NCBI RefSeq assembly: GCF_001956295.1
Contig: NZ_MRTD01000017.1
Span: 1 to 64,000, forward strand
DNA from: Paenibacillus sp. FSL A5-0031
GTDB taxonomy: Bacteria; Bacillota; Bacilli; Paenibacillales; Paenibacillaceae
Direction: 5' to 3'
Length of the DNA: 64,000 bases
The notes under the pieces were generated by a model. The model made no database searches and was not told the DNA's origin. It was given only the letters and a program-made list of their open reading frames with translations. The translations under genes and the position numbers were made by a program. Position 1 is the stretch's first letter; each line of letters opens with the position of its first letter. Positions 51,047-59,858 of the stretch are shown here, piece by piece.

Positions 51047-54000
51047 ATGACGCAAATAATGAAGAAATCACGTTTGTGGCTGCTAATTGTTGTGATGATT
51101 ACAGCGCAGCTGGGAATCGTGATACCAAAAACAAATGTTGCGGAGGCGGCGAATAATGGATTAGCTGCGAAGCCATATATGGGCTGGAGCAGCTACAGCT
51201 TGCAGGTTTATACGGGCAATGGGCAGTGGATTAACGCAGACAATATTAAAGCGCAATCGGATGCCATGCATGAGAAGCTTCAACCATATGGCTACGAGTA
51301 TATTAATATCGATGCGGCATGGAATGGCGGAATGGACGAGTATGGGCGGCCAATCCCGAGTACAACTTTATATCCAAATGGCTTTCAAGAGGTGATTGAT
51401 TACGTCCATGCGAATGGGCAAAAGATCGGCTTGTATGGCATTCCAGGTTTATCGCCACAAGCGTATGATCAGGATCTGCCGATCTATGGCGCTCCCGGCT
51501 GCTCGATGAAGGACATCGCGGCTCAGCCGATTCAGGAGTCGGATTATTGGGGGCTTGGCTACAAAATAGATTTCAGCCAGCCATGTGCGCAGAGCTACAT
51601 AAATTCAATTGCCGACCTTTATGGAGAATGGGGCATCGACTTTTTGAAATTTGACAGCGTGACGCCAGGCTCAGGCATTTCTGACCTTTCGCTGGATGCG
51701 CGTGACGATGTAAAGGCTTGGTCGCAGGCGCTGGCCCCCCACCAAATTTGGCTGGAGCTTTCCTGGGCGCTTGATATCAAATATATCGATTACTGGAAGC
51801 AGTATGCAAACGGATGGCGTGTGGACTGGGACATCGAATGCTACTGCGGCAACGGAGGTTTAACGGCTTGGCCTAATATCGCTAGATTATTCCCGAAAGC
51901 AGAGCAGTTCTGGCGTCATGCAGGTCCAGGCGGCTGGAATGATTTTGATTCATTGAATATCGGAAACGGAACAATGGACGGCATCACGAAGGACGAGCGG
52001 ATGACGGCAATGTCGTTCTGGGCGATTTCATCGGCGCAATTATACATCGGCAATGACATGACAAATTTGGACGATTACGGCATCGAGCTGTTGACGAATG
52101 AAGAAGTAATCGCGGTCAATCAGGCTGGCAGGCCGGGGCATCCTGTATCGACAGCGACGGAGCAGCAGGTGTGGTATGCGAATAATGGTGATGGAAGCTA
52201 TACGGTGGGACTCTTTAATCTCGGCAATTCTGCTGCGACGGTGAACGTGAATTGGAGTGATATTGGCATCACCGGTCCAGCCACTGTCCGTGATCTGTGG
52301 AGCCATGAGGATTTGGGCTTATTTGCGACTGGATACAGTGATGAAAATTTGGCCTCGCATGCTTCGAGGTTGTTCAAAGTAGTGGCACAGGATGGAACAG
52401 CAGCTGCTAATGACGACGATACCGGAATGAAATATTCGGGCCACTGGGTTCGTGGCGGCGGGCAGGAGCTAGTCGGAGACAAGCAAAATCTCATTATTGA
52501 TGTAAGGGATAACACAGCGCAAAACAGCAGTATTAGCCCATCTGCGGCAAGCTTTAATAAGAAGGCTTCGGAGCAGGCTGATGCTACGACGGTAATGACG
52601 CTGAATGGAAATACACTGAATAGTATCACTAACAATGGAACGGTACTGGTATCTGGTACGGATTACAGCGTATCAGGTGATACCGTTACGATTAAAAAAG
52701 AGTACCTAGCAGCAAGACAGGCAGGCATCACGAATTTAACGTTTGCGTTTAGCGGCGGGGCATCACAAACCTTTACTATAACCGTAACCGATACGACGAT
52801 AAGGGATAGCAGGGTTACCCCTGCAACAGTGAGTTTTGATAAGAAGCTGTCCACTCAAGCTGATATTACGCTGACGACCTCGTTAAACGGCAATGAATTA
52901 ACGGGCGCTGCGCATGAAGGAAACGCTTTGGCAATCGGCTCGGACTACACCGTATCGGGAAGCCAGCTGACGATTAAGAAGGAGTATTTAGCGGGGCTTC
53001 CTACTGGAACGACAGCGTTATCCTTTTCATTCAGTGCAGGAGCGGAGCAGCATGTTTCCTTAGTCGTAAGGGACACCTCTGTAGGCGGGTCGGTTTCCAT
53101 CAATGATGATCATCCGTCTATTGTCTATACAGGCGGCTGGAACCGCAGCTATAACCGCGGGCTTGGCGATTATATGGATGATGTGCATTATGCGGAAGCG
53201 AACAACAACGATTATTTTGAGTATACGTTTACGGGAACGGGCATTGAATTCATTACCGAGCTGGACCCTTCACAAGGTGAAATAGACATCTATGTGGACA
53301 ACGTATTCCAGCGAACGATCAGCACCTACAACATCGGAAGGCTGGCACAGCAGCCAGTATTCAACATAACAGGACTCAATAACGGAACCCATACGCTTAA
53401 AGCTGTGAAAAAGACTGGTTACTTCCTGCTGCTCGATAAGCTGAGAATTAGTGTGCCGGATTTAATTAGCGCGAGCAGTGGAATGTTTGATAAGGCTGAT
53501 GGGCAGCAGGCTGATTTTACTCTTTCGACAACAGTCGATGGAAGCAGCCTTAGCAGTATTGCAGGCGGTTCGGGAGCCTTGATAGCGGGCACGGATTATA
53601 CGGTTGATGGCAATGCGGTGACGCTTAAAAAGGAATATTTGGCGGCACAGCCACTTGGAACTGTGAGCTTGATCTTTACCTTTGATGACGGAGCGACGCA
53701 GACGCTGGCGATTGCTGTAAGTGATTCATCTGCTGCTAACAGCACAATTAACCCAGTCACAGCCAGTTTCAATAAGAAGGCAGATATGCAGGCAGATATC
53801 GAAACAACGTTAACGCTGAATGGAAATACGCTTGTCGGTATTTCGAATGGCATAACGACATTGGCGGCAGGCACCGATTATATCGTTTTGGACGATACAG
53901 TCACGATTAATAAAGCGTATCTGGCGTCATTGCCGCTCGGCATGGTGAGTCTAAGCTTTAGCTTTGATCACGGAATGGCACAGACTTTATCCATCTCAGT

Positions 54001-56602
54001 AAGCGATACGACAGGACAGAACAGCACAATGGTTCCAAGCGTATTAAGCTTCGACAAAAGAGCGAATGCACAAGCAGATATTTGGACGAAGCTTACCTTT
54101 AACGGAAACAGCTTGAGCGGTATTGCTGATGGTGCGGCGGCTTTGCAGGCAGGCGTCGATTATCAGTTGTCAGGCGACCAGCTTACGATTAAGAAGGAAT
54201 TCCTTGCGGCTAAGCCAAATGGAATGACCAATCTGACGTTGTCTTTTAGCGGTGGAGCTGCGCAAATACTGGCTATCGCAGTAAGCGATACGTCTAGAGG
54301 TCGCTATGTATCTATTAATAATGATGATAGCGGAATCTCTTATAAGGGTGCATGGCAGCATGGCAGAAATCGTGGATTAGGCGATTACAAGGATGATGTC
54401 CATTACACGGAGGCGAACAACGATTATTTTGAATATGCGTTTGAGGGAACAGGCATCGAGATCGTAACGGAGAAGGATTCCTCGCAAGGGGATATCGATG
54501 TTTATGTGGATGACGTGTTTAAGCAAACGGTCAGCACGTACAATACTAGCCGACAAATTAGGCAGACGGTCTATAGTATTGAGGGATTGTCTGAAGGAAC
54601 ACATAAAATTAAGGTCGTTAAGAAATCCGGTTATTATATGCTGTTAGACCAATTACTGTTTAGAGTTGCGGATATGATTAGTCCGGATGCTGCAAGCTTT
54701 GACAAGACAGCACAAGCAGATGTAACGACAACACTTAGCATTGATGGCAGTAATCTACTCGGTATTGCGAATGTTGCTGCAACGCTTGCAGCGGGCAGTG
54801 ATTACACGATATCGGGTAGTGTGATTACAGTTAAAAAAGAATATCTTGCCGCACAGCCGGATGGAGTGTTGAGCTTAGCCATTTCCTATAAAGGCGATTA
54901 TCAAAATGACCTGCACGCTACGGAGACGGATGGCGATTATGTTGAATATTCATTCACCGGAACCGGCATAACATTAATTGCGCCGAAGTCAGCTTCTCAA
55001 GGCGACATAGACATTTACGTTGACGATGTATTTAAGGAAACAGTAAGCGCGCATCATGCGAGCAGACTGACCCAGCAAGCGGTATATAGCATATCTGGGC
55101 TAGCAAATGGAGTTCATACGATTAAGGCGGTTAAAAAATCCGGCGAATATATGTTGGTGGATGGTGTGAAGTTTGAGGTGAATGCGGCGACGTTGCCATC
55201 TGCAACGCCAACAACAGCGCCATCTGCGACGCCAACGGCAACAGCATCACCGTCAGCAACGCCAACGGCAACACCGGAAGAAACAATAGTGCCGACGCCG
55301 TCGGCAACGCCATCGATAACACCAACATCGGCACCCGTAACCACGAGTGATCCAGCTAAGGAGCTCATCACGATTGATGTTGAAAATGCTGCTAAGGTTG
55401 TAATCACGCGTACGACACAAGCGGATGGCAAGAAAACGGATGATGTACCGATTACTGTTGATCAAGCGCAAAAAGCTGTAGACAGCGTCACAGCAGCGGC
55501 ACACAATTTGGTTAATATCACGATTCCTGATACGAAGGATGAAGTAACGCTAACTTCTGTCACTCTGCCGAAGGAAGCAAATAAAGTGTTCGCAGATGCA
55601 AAAATTGATTTAGGCATATCGACAGAAAACGTTAAGGTAATGGTGTCTAGCGGCTTGCTTCAGTCAATAACGGAAGAGCTGTTCTTTCGTTTTACGCCAG
55701 TAAAGGAAGAAGCGAAGAAGCAAGAAATTGCGGGTCGAGCGAATAAAGAAGCGATGTTAAGGATCGTTGCAGGAAATAAAGAGGCATCTATAATAGGCCG
55801 TCCGATGAGCATTGAAACGAATATTCCAAAAGGCAATGTAACCCTCATTTTGCCTTTGAAGGATGTGAAGCTGAGCGAAGCAGACAGGAAGGACCTGGCT
55901 GTATATATCGAGCACAGCGACGGAACGAAGCAGCTGATGAAGGGCATTATCGTACCGTTTAATGACAAGGGCGAGATGGGCCTTCAATTCACAGTCGATA
56001 AATTCAGTCTTTTTTCACTCGTCCATGTGGAGGGCTTAGCCGATTCTAGCTTGGGTGCCGCTTATATGAATGGTTATGAGGATGGTACATTTAGGCCGGA
56101 AAAAAAGATTACCCGTGCTGAGATGGCAGTTATTCTGTCTAGAATCGTTACGAAGGAAGCAACTGCAGCGGACATTTCTTATCATGATGTTCTCGCAGGC
56201 AATTGGGCGAAGGATGCGATTTCGAAAGTAACAAAAATGGGCTTAATGCAAGGGTATGAAGATGGAACGTTTGGTGCTGAAAAAGCAATGACACGCGCTG
56301 AAATGGCTAAGCTGGTGTCATCGCTAATTGGGGATGCTTCCAAAACGGGAGCGGGCTTTACGGATATTTCGGACCATTGGGCAAAAGCAGCCATTCTAAA
56401 TGTGCAAGCTGCTGGAATCACTAATGGCTATGCGGATGGAAGCTTTAAGCCTAATAACGCGCTGACACGTGCTGAAGCAGTCAGCATGATCAACAAAGTA
56501 CTCGGCAGAGGCAATCTAGTCGGCGTAACCTCATCCCCGTGGAAGGATGTTACTAGCAAGCACTGGGCTTATGGCGATATTTTAGCGGCGTCGGTTAAGT
56601 AG
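51047..56602 (+). CDS. SLH-anchored GH27 alpha-galactosidase with X2/CBM-like repeats
   Basis: Secreted multi-domain enzyme of 1851 residues; AAAGGAG is 7 bases before the ATG and the signal peptide ends near NVAEAAN. The GH27 barrel (about 38-380) carries nucleophile D203 (DFLKFDS) and acid/base D262 (WRVDWDIEC), with a C-terminal beta domain to about 450. Then come six X2-type modules (about 491-582, 585-676, 804-892, 897-987, 992-1082 and a shortened one 1209-1280; SFNKKA...DYTVSG...TIKKEYLA). Interleaved are carbohydrate-binding-like modules at 682-803 and 1085-1206 and a truncated one at 1281-1378. A Thr/Pro/Ser linker, a spacer and SLH domains from about 1666 to the end follow. It should release alpha-galactose from wall-bound or plant glycans. 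Confidence 0.9.
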   Translation: MTQIMKKSRLWLLIVVMITAQLGIVIPKTNVAEAANNGLAAKPYMGWSSYSLQVYTGNGQWINADNIKAQSDAMHEKLQPYGYEYINIDAAWNGGMDEYGRPIPSTTLYPNGFQEVIDYVHANGQKIGLYGIPGLSPQAYDQDLPIYGAPGCSMKDIAAQPIQESDYWGLGYKIDFSQPCAQSYINSIADLYGEWGIDFLKFDSVTPGSGISDLSLDARDDVKAWSQALAPHQIWLELSWALDIKYIDYWKQYANGWRVDWDIECYCGNGGLTAWPNIARLFPKAEQFWRHAGPGGWNDFDSLNIGNGTMDGITKDERMTAMSFWAISSAQLYIGNDMTNLDDYGIELLTNEEVIAVNQAGRPGHPVSTATEQQVWYANNGDGSYTVGLFNLGNSAATVNVNWSDIGITGPATVRDLWSHEDLGLFATGYSDENLASHASRLFKVVAQDGTAAANDDDTGMKYSGHWVRGGGQELVGDKQNLIIDVRDNTAQNSSISPSAASFNKKASEQADATTVMTLNGNTLNSITNNGTVLVSGTDYSVSGDTVTIKKEYLAARQAGITNLTFAFSGGASQTFTITVTDTTIRDSRVTPATVSFDKKLSTQADITLTTSLNGNELTGAAHEGNALAIGSDYTVSGSQLTIKKEYLAGLPTGTTALSFSFSAGAEQHVSLVVRDTSVGGSVSINDDHPSIVYTGGWNRSYNRGLGDYMDDVHYAEANNNDYFEYTFTGTGIEFITELDPSQGEIDIYVDNVFQRTISTYNIGRLAQQPVFNITGLNNGTHTLKAVKKTGYFLLLDKLRISVPDLISASSGMFDKADGQQADFTLSTTVDGSSLSSIAGGSGALIAGTDYTVDGNAVTLKKEYLAAQPLGTVSLIFTFDDGATQTLAIAVSDSSAANSTINPVTASFNKKADMQADIETTLTLNGNTLVGISNGITTLAAGTDYIVLDDTVTINKAYLASLPLGMVSLSFSFDHGMAQTLSISVSDTTGQNSTMVPSVLSFDKRANAQADIWTKLTFNGNSLSGIADGAAALQAGVDYQLSGDQLTIKKEFLAAKPNGMTNLTLSFSGGAAQILAIAVSDTSRGRYVSINNDDSGISYKGAWQHGRNRGLGDYKDDVHYTEANNDYFEYAFEGTGIEIVTEKDSSQGDIDVYVDDVFKQTVSTYNTSRQIRQTVYSIEGLSEGTHKIKVVKKSGYYMLLDQLLFRVADMISPDAASFDKTAQADVTTTLSIDGSNLLGIANVAATLAAGSDYTISGSVITVKKEYLAAQPDGVLSLAISYKGDYQNDLHATETDGDYVEYSFTGTGITLIAPKSASQGDIDIYVDDVFKETVSAHHASRLTQQAVYSISGLANGVHTIKAVKKSGEYMLVDGVKFEVNAATLPSATPTTAPSATPTATASPSATPTATPEETIVPTPSATPSITPTSAPVTTSDPAKELITIDVENAAKVVITRTTQADGKKTDDVPITVDQAQKAVDSVTAAAHNLVNITIPDTKDEVTLTSVTLPKEANKVFADAKIDLGISTENVKVMVSSGLLQSITEELFFRFTPVKEEAKKQEIAGRANKEAMLRIVAGNKEASIIGRPMSIETNIPKGNVTLILPLKDVKLSEADRKDLAVYIEHSDGTKQLMKGIIVPFNDKGEMGLQFTVDKFSLFSLVHVEGLADSSLGAAYMNGYEDGTFRPEKKITRAEMAVILSRIVTKEATAADISYHDVLAGNWAKDAISKVTKMGLMQGYEDGTFGAEKAMTRAEMAKLVSSLIGDASKTGAGFTDISDHWAKAAILNVQAAGITNGYADGSFKPNNALTRAEAVSMINKVLGRGNLVGVTSSPWKDVTSKHWAYGDILAASVK

Positions 56603-56678
56603 CAGCAAGAGGGTGTCCAAAAAGAGTTAAACTCGCTGAAGAGATATTTCAATTTAATTAAAAATCATAAAAATATTG

Positions 56679-56723
56679 AAAAAATGGCGTCACAGGAACT
56701 AATTCCAGTGCCGCCATTTTTCT
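56679..56723. terminator. Bidirectional-looking terminator after GH27
   Basis: AAAATGGCG (56681-56689) pairs with CGCCATTTT (56712-56720), with a nested CAC/GTG and GGA/TCC extension. There are A and T tracts on the two sides. Confidence 0.75.
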
Positions 56724-56784
56724 ATTTTGGTCTATTTATGTTTGCTTAAATAATTGGTAGGCGAGCGAATTTCTACGTCTGCTT

Positions 56785-56970
56785 GAGGTGGGAAATGGAG
56801 CTGTAAGCTCGCATAGGTTCTTACAGGGAGAGAAAAGGCTAGGTTTGTTGCCTATAAGCACAAATATGCGCTTACAGAGTTGCGGCAGCGTTTTTTCGAG
56901 GTGGAAATGGAGCAGTAAGCACGCATAGAAAGATGCCATTTTCCAGACTGCCCCTCTAAGCGCAAATAAC
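56785..56970. repeat. Palindrome-rich repeat related to the 37-kb array
   Basis: GAGGTGG(G)AAATGGAGC(T/A)GTAAGC recurs at 56785 and 56898, an offset of 113 bp. Between the copies lies TATAAGCACAAATATGCGCTTA, and TAAGCGCAAATA follows near 56958. The core TAAGC-CAAATATG-GCTTA is the one found in the 37,188-37,547 array. The rest of the gap from 56603 to 57123 holds the terminator above and otherwise nothing I recognise. Confidence 0.65.
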
Positions 56971-57123
56971 CTCGTTAACCATCATTTGACGTGGTTTGTC
57001 TCGGGTTTTCTTGTTTTTGCACCTTATAGTGGTTTTTGAACAAATGGTAAAGGAGGCGTATAGTGGTTAATAGTGTAAATGACACGGAAATTGCAAAGCA
57101 AGGCAGACTGGAGGTTGCCGAGT

Positions 57124-58344
57124 ATGGAACCATGGAAGCGTACCATGTGGATTTTATGGTTCGGCGTTCTTTTTTGCAGCTCAAGCTATACGATGTCCGT
57201 ACCGTTCCTGCCGCTATTTCTGTTCGATTTGGGGGTGCCGGAAAGCTCCGTCAACCTATGGGCTGGAATTGTGCATTCCTCAGCTTTCCTCGTCGGAGCA
57301 GTGATGGCTCCCTTATGGGGGATGCTTGCAGACAAGTATGGGAAGCGAAAAATGGTCATCCGAGCAGGACTCAGCTTAGCTATTATTTATGCGCTGATCG
57401 CTTTTGTGCAAACGCCATGGCAACTCGTCGGCGTGAGAATGCTGCATGGCTTTGTGGGTGGATTTGTTCCAGCATCCATGTCGATCGTAGCATCAGTTGC
57501 ACCGAAGGAGAAGCTTGGCTGGAGCCTTGGCATGATGCAAGCGGGTACGATGACTGGCGGTATTCTCGGACCATTATTCGGCGGGCTGCTGGCTGAAGCA
57601 TTTGGACTTCGCAGATCCTTTGTTGTTGCTGCGTTTATTATTTTAGCTGCAACAGTAGCGGTTATTGTATGGGTGAGGGAAGGAAAAGCGGACACATCTG
57701 AAGGGGCAGCGGCCGGAAAGAAAAAAGAAAAGCCAATCACTTATCGGATGGCTTTTCGCAATCGTGCACTCATGAGTATGCTGCTGCTGCTCGTTATCGT
57801 TCAGCTATCGATTAATATGATACAGCCGCTCATTACCCTTCATATTGCCAAGCTGCAAGGGGGGCTGCAAGGAGCGGAGCTGTCAGCTGGTTTTGTGCTC
57901 TCGCTTATCGGAATAGCAGGCATTTTGGCATCGCCAGTTTGGGGAAGGCTTGGTGAGAAGAAGGGCTTCTACCGGATTCTCGTCGTATGCCTGCTCTGCG
58001 CGGGATCAATCATTAGCATGCAGTTTTTTGTCCAACAATTATGGCTATTCGCTATCGTGCAATTCATATTCGGTTTGTTTATGGCTGGCATAGCGCCTAT
58101 CGTCAATACGCTGGTTGTCCAAAGCACAGATGAGCAGTTTAGAGGCAGATCATTTGGGTTAACGACAAGTGCGAATCAGTTCGGTGCGATGCTTGGTCCA
58201 CTCATCGGAGGTTTGTTAGGCCTAGCCTTAGGCATCCACTGGATCTTTGTCGCCACGGGGATGATTATGGCAGCAGCCGGCGTGAGCGTATGGATAAAGC
58301 GGAGACATGAGATGGGGAAAACGAAGACAGCTTACCGAGCTTAA
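57124..58344 (+). CDS. MFS multidrug-type transporter
   Basis: Membrane transporter of about 406 residues with 12 helices in two halves joined by a charged loop (EGKADTSEGAAAGKKKEKP). ATG 57124 has GGAGG 9 bases upstream. A stronger AAAGGAGG at about 57050 precedes GTG 57063, but that frame does not encode the transporter. Family marks are MWILWFGVLFCSSSYTMSVPFLPLFL, GMLADKYGKRKMVIRAG after helix 2, and GGILGPLFGGLLAE in helix 5. It resembles YttB/MdtG-like drug exporters. It has no clear functional tie to the galactosidase genes on either side. Confidence 0.88.
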   Translation: MEPWKRTMWILWFGVLFCSSSYTMSVPFLPLFLFDLGVPESSVNLWAGIVHSSAFLVGAVMAPLWGMLADKYGKRKMVIRAGLSLAIIYALIAFVQTPWQLVGVRMLHGFVGGFVPASMSIVASVAPKEKLGWSLGMMQAGTMTGGILGPLFGGLLAEAFGLRRSFVVAAFIILAATVAVIVWVREGKADTSEGAAAGKKKEKPITYRMAFRNRALMSMLLLLVIVQLSINMIQPLITLHIAKLQGGLQGAELSAGFVLSLIGIAGILASPVWGRLGEKKGFYRILVVCLLCAGSIISMQFFVQQLWLFAIVQFIFGLFMAGIAPIVNTLVVQSTDEQFRGRSFGLTTSANQFGAMLGPLIGGLLGLALGIHWIFVATGMIMAAAGVSVWIKRRHEMGKTKTAYRA

Positions 58345-58374
58345 CTCGGAGAAAAGTGAATAAATAGACAGCAC

Positions 58375-58423
58375 AAGCCAGGCGGAGTCTAGGGGAAAGC
58401 GCTCTAGTTCCTCTTGGCTTTTG
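58375..58423 (+). terminator. Possible terminator after MFS gene
   Basis: AAGCCAGGCGG can pair with CCTCTTGGCTT (two mismatches) around a second CTAG..CTAG stem, followed by TTTTG. It is imperfect. Confidence 0.4.
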
Positions 58424-58513
58424 TTGTAAATAATAGGAAATGTTCGTTTCTATTTAAACAAAAGTCTGTTATTCTACTGAAGAATAGAACTTTGGACTGA
58501 GGAGTGAGCTGCT

Positions 58514-59575
58514 ATCAAGCCGGTTACTGTATATGATATTGCTAGGGAAGCGAACGTCTCAGTAGCCACTGTGTCGCGCGTCATTAATAATACGGCTCCG
58601 GTAAAAAAGTCAACCAGAGAGCGAGTTATGGAATTAATTGCGAAACATCAGTTTCAGCCGAATGCCATTGCAAGAAGCCTGTTTAAGAAGGAAACGGGAA
58701 TGATAGGCGTTATTTTGCCAGATATTACGAACCCCTTTTTTCCAGAGGTTTTGTCAGGTTTGGATCAAGAAGCGCGAAGCAAAGGCTACACTTTTTTTCT
58801 ATGCGATACGGTATCAACGAACGGAGATTCAGCAGAGCAATATGTGCGAGAGTCGCAATATTTGAGTATTCTGATGGAGAAGCAAGTAGACGGCATTGTG
58901 ATGATAGGCGGGCGAATTAACCTTGCTAAGCCAAGTAAAGATCTTGTAAGCGAAGTGGTTGAAGCTAGTAAACGCGTGCCGCTGCTGCTCATTAACGGCA
59001 ATCTCCCCGGTGAAGGGATGACTCGTGTATATGCCGATGAGCTGGAGGGTGCAGAGCTTGCTACACAGCATTTGATTGACTTAGGGCATACGGATATTGC
59101 ATTTGTTGGCGGATACAAAAACATGTCCAATACGATTCAGCGTACTCGCGGTTTTGTGAAAACGATGGAGAAAAACGGAGTCCAGACTCGCAAGGAATGG
59201 ATACGCGATGGCGGTTTTTCCGTTGAAGCGGGTAAGAAGCTAATGCATCAACTGCTGGAGCTGCCCGAGCGTCCAACCGCTATATTTTGCGCGAACGATT
59301 TAGTGGCTATCGGCGTTATGAAAGTTGCTCACAAAGCTGGGCTTCGCGTGCCGCAGGACCTATCGCTGATTGGGTTTGACGATATTCCTTATGCCTCGAA
59401 CAGCATTCCAGAATTAACGACGATTTCTCTAAAATGTTATGAGGTAGGCCGGAACGCAGCGGAACTGCTCCACCAAATGATTACGAAAAATAAAGTTAAT
59501 AAGAGCACCAAATTAAGGCCGGAGCTCGTTGTCAGAGAGTCTACAGCTGCACCTTCAAAGCAAAATAATGCTTAA
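58514..59575 (+). CDS. LacI-family regulator with ATC start
   Basis: Repressor of about 353 residues. The complete LacI helix-turn-helix, KPVTVYDIAREANVSVATVSRVINN, is in frame from 58514, and GAGGAG lies 9 bases before the ATC there. The first standard start, GTG 58571, would remove the first helix, and a stop lies at 58505, so ATC is the only start that gives a working protein. The remainder is a periplasmic-binding-protein-like sensor (MIGVILPDITNPFFPEVLSGL, HTDIAFVGGYKNM, PTAIFCANDLVAIGVMKVA, LSLIGFDDIPYASNSIPELTTI). Three TGTAAC...GTTACA-type palindromes downstream are the likely operators; it probably controls the GH35-permease operon. Confidence 0.88.
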   Translation: MKPVTVYDIAREANVSVATVSRVINNTAPVKKSTRERVMELIAKHQFQPNAIARSLFKKETGMIGVILPDITNPFFPEVLSGLDQEARSKGYTFFLCDTVSTNGDSAEQYVRESQYLSILMEKQVDGIVMIGGRINLAKPSKDLVSEVVEASKRVPLLLINGNLPGEGMTRVYADELEGAELATQHLIDLGHTDIAFVGGYKNMSNTIQRTRGFVKTMEKNGVQTRKEWIRDGGFSVEAGKKLMHQLLELPERPTAIFCANDLVAIGVMKVAHKAGLRVPQDLSLIGFDDIPYASNSIPELTTISLKCYEVGRNAAELLHQMITKNKVNKSTKLRPELVVRESTAAPSKQNNA

Positions 59576-59595
59576 AATTGCGTTTTAAATAATTA

Positions 59596-59624
59596 TTGAC
59601 AACGCTTACAATGTTGAATACAAT
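59596..59624 (+). promoter_or_regulatory. Sigma-A promoter of GH35-like operon
   Basis: TTGACA (59596-59601), a 17-base spacer and TACAAT (59619-59624) form a near-consensus promoter. A CRE-like TTGACAACGCTTACA (one mismatch) overlaps the -35 box. The transcript would carry a leader of about 230 bases. Confidence 0.7.
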
Positions 59625-59661
59625 CAAAATGTGAAATGATAACAAGGTGTCACCTACAATA

Positions 59662-59677
59662 ATGTAACCCGTTACAT
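59662..59677. promoter_or_regulatory. LacI-type operator 1
   Basis: ATGTAACCCGTTACAT has arms ATGTAAC/GTTACAT around CC. It lies about 30 bases after the predicted start point of the promoter at 59596. Confidence 0.65.
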
Positions 59678-59712
59678 TTACAGCGAGATCGCTTCTTTCC
59701 AGAAGCTAGCAC

Positions 59713-59783
59713 ATAAATACACATCAGCGAACCGTACAGAATTGCGTTCTGTTTATCCCGGTCATGACGTGTATTTATTTTTA
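59713..59783 (+). promoter_or_regulatory. Leader hairpin, terminator-like
   Basis: ATAAATACAC (59713-59722) pairs perfectly with GTGTATTTAT (59769-59778), enclosing an ACAGAA/TTCTGT hairpin. ATTTTTATC follows. It could terminate or attenuate transcripts before the GH35-like gene. Confidence 0.45.
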
Positions 59784-59790
59784 TCTAAAA

Positions 59791-59819
59791 ATGTAACGGG
59801 TTACATGAAACGGGTTACA
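59791..59819. promoter_or_regulatory. LacI-type operators 2 and 3
   Basis: ATGTAACGGGTTACAT (59791-59806) is the exact reverse complement of operator 1. TGAAACGGGTTACA (59806-59819) follows at once as a near copy. Sites 1 and 2 are 129 bp apart centre to centre, a distance that permits looping. Confidence 0.65.
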
Positions 59820-59858
59820 CATTTCGGGTTTTTAGCCTAATTCGTTGGAGGTTTTGAC

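Noticed and set aside
57063..57596. 177-residue frame from GTG 57063
   Set aside because: After the first 20 residues it is out of phase with the transporter and reads as nonsense; only its strong ribosome site is of interest and is reported as a finding.
58390..58406. CRE-like GGGAAAGCGCTCTAG before the LacI gene
   Set aside because: It deviates from the CRE consensus at several positions and lies inside a probable terminator stem.
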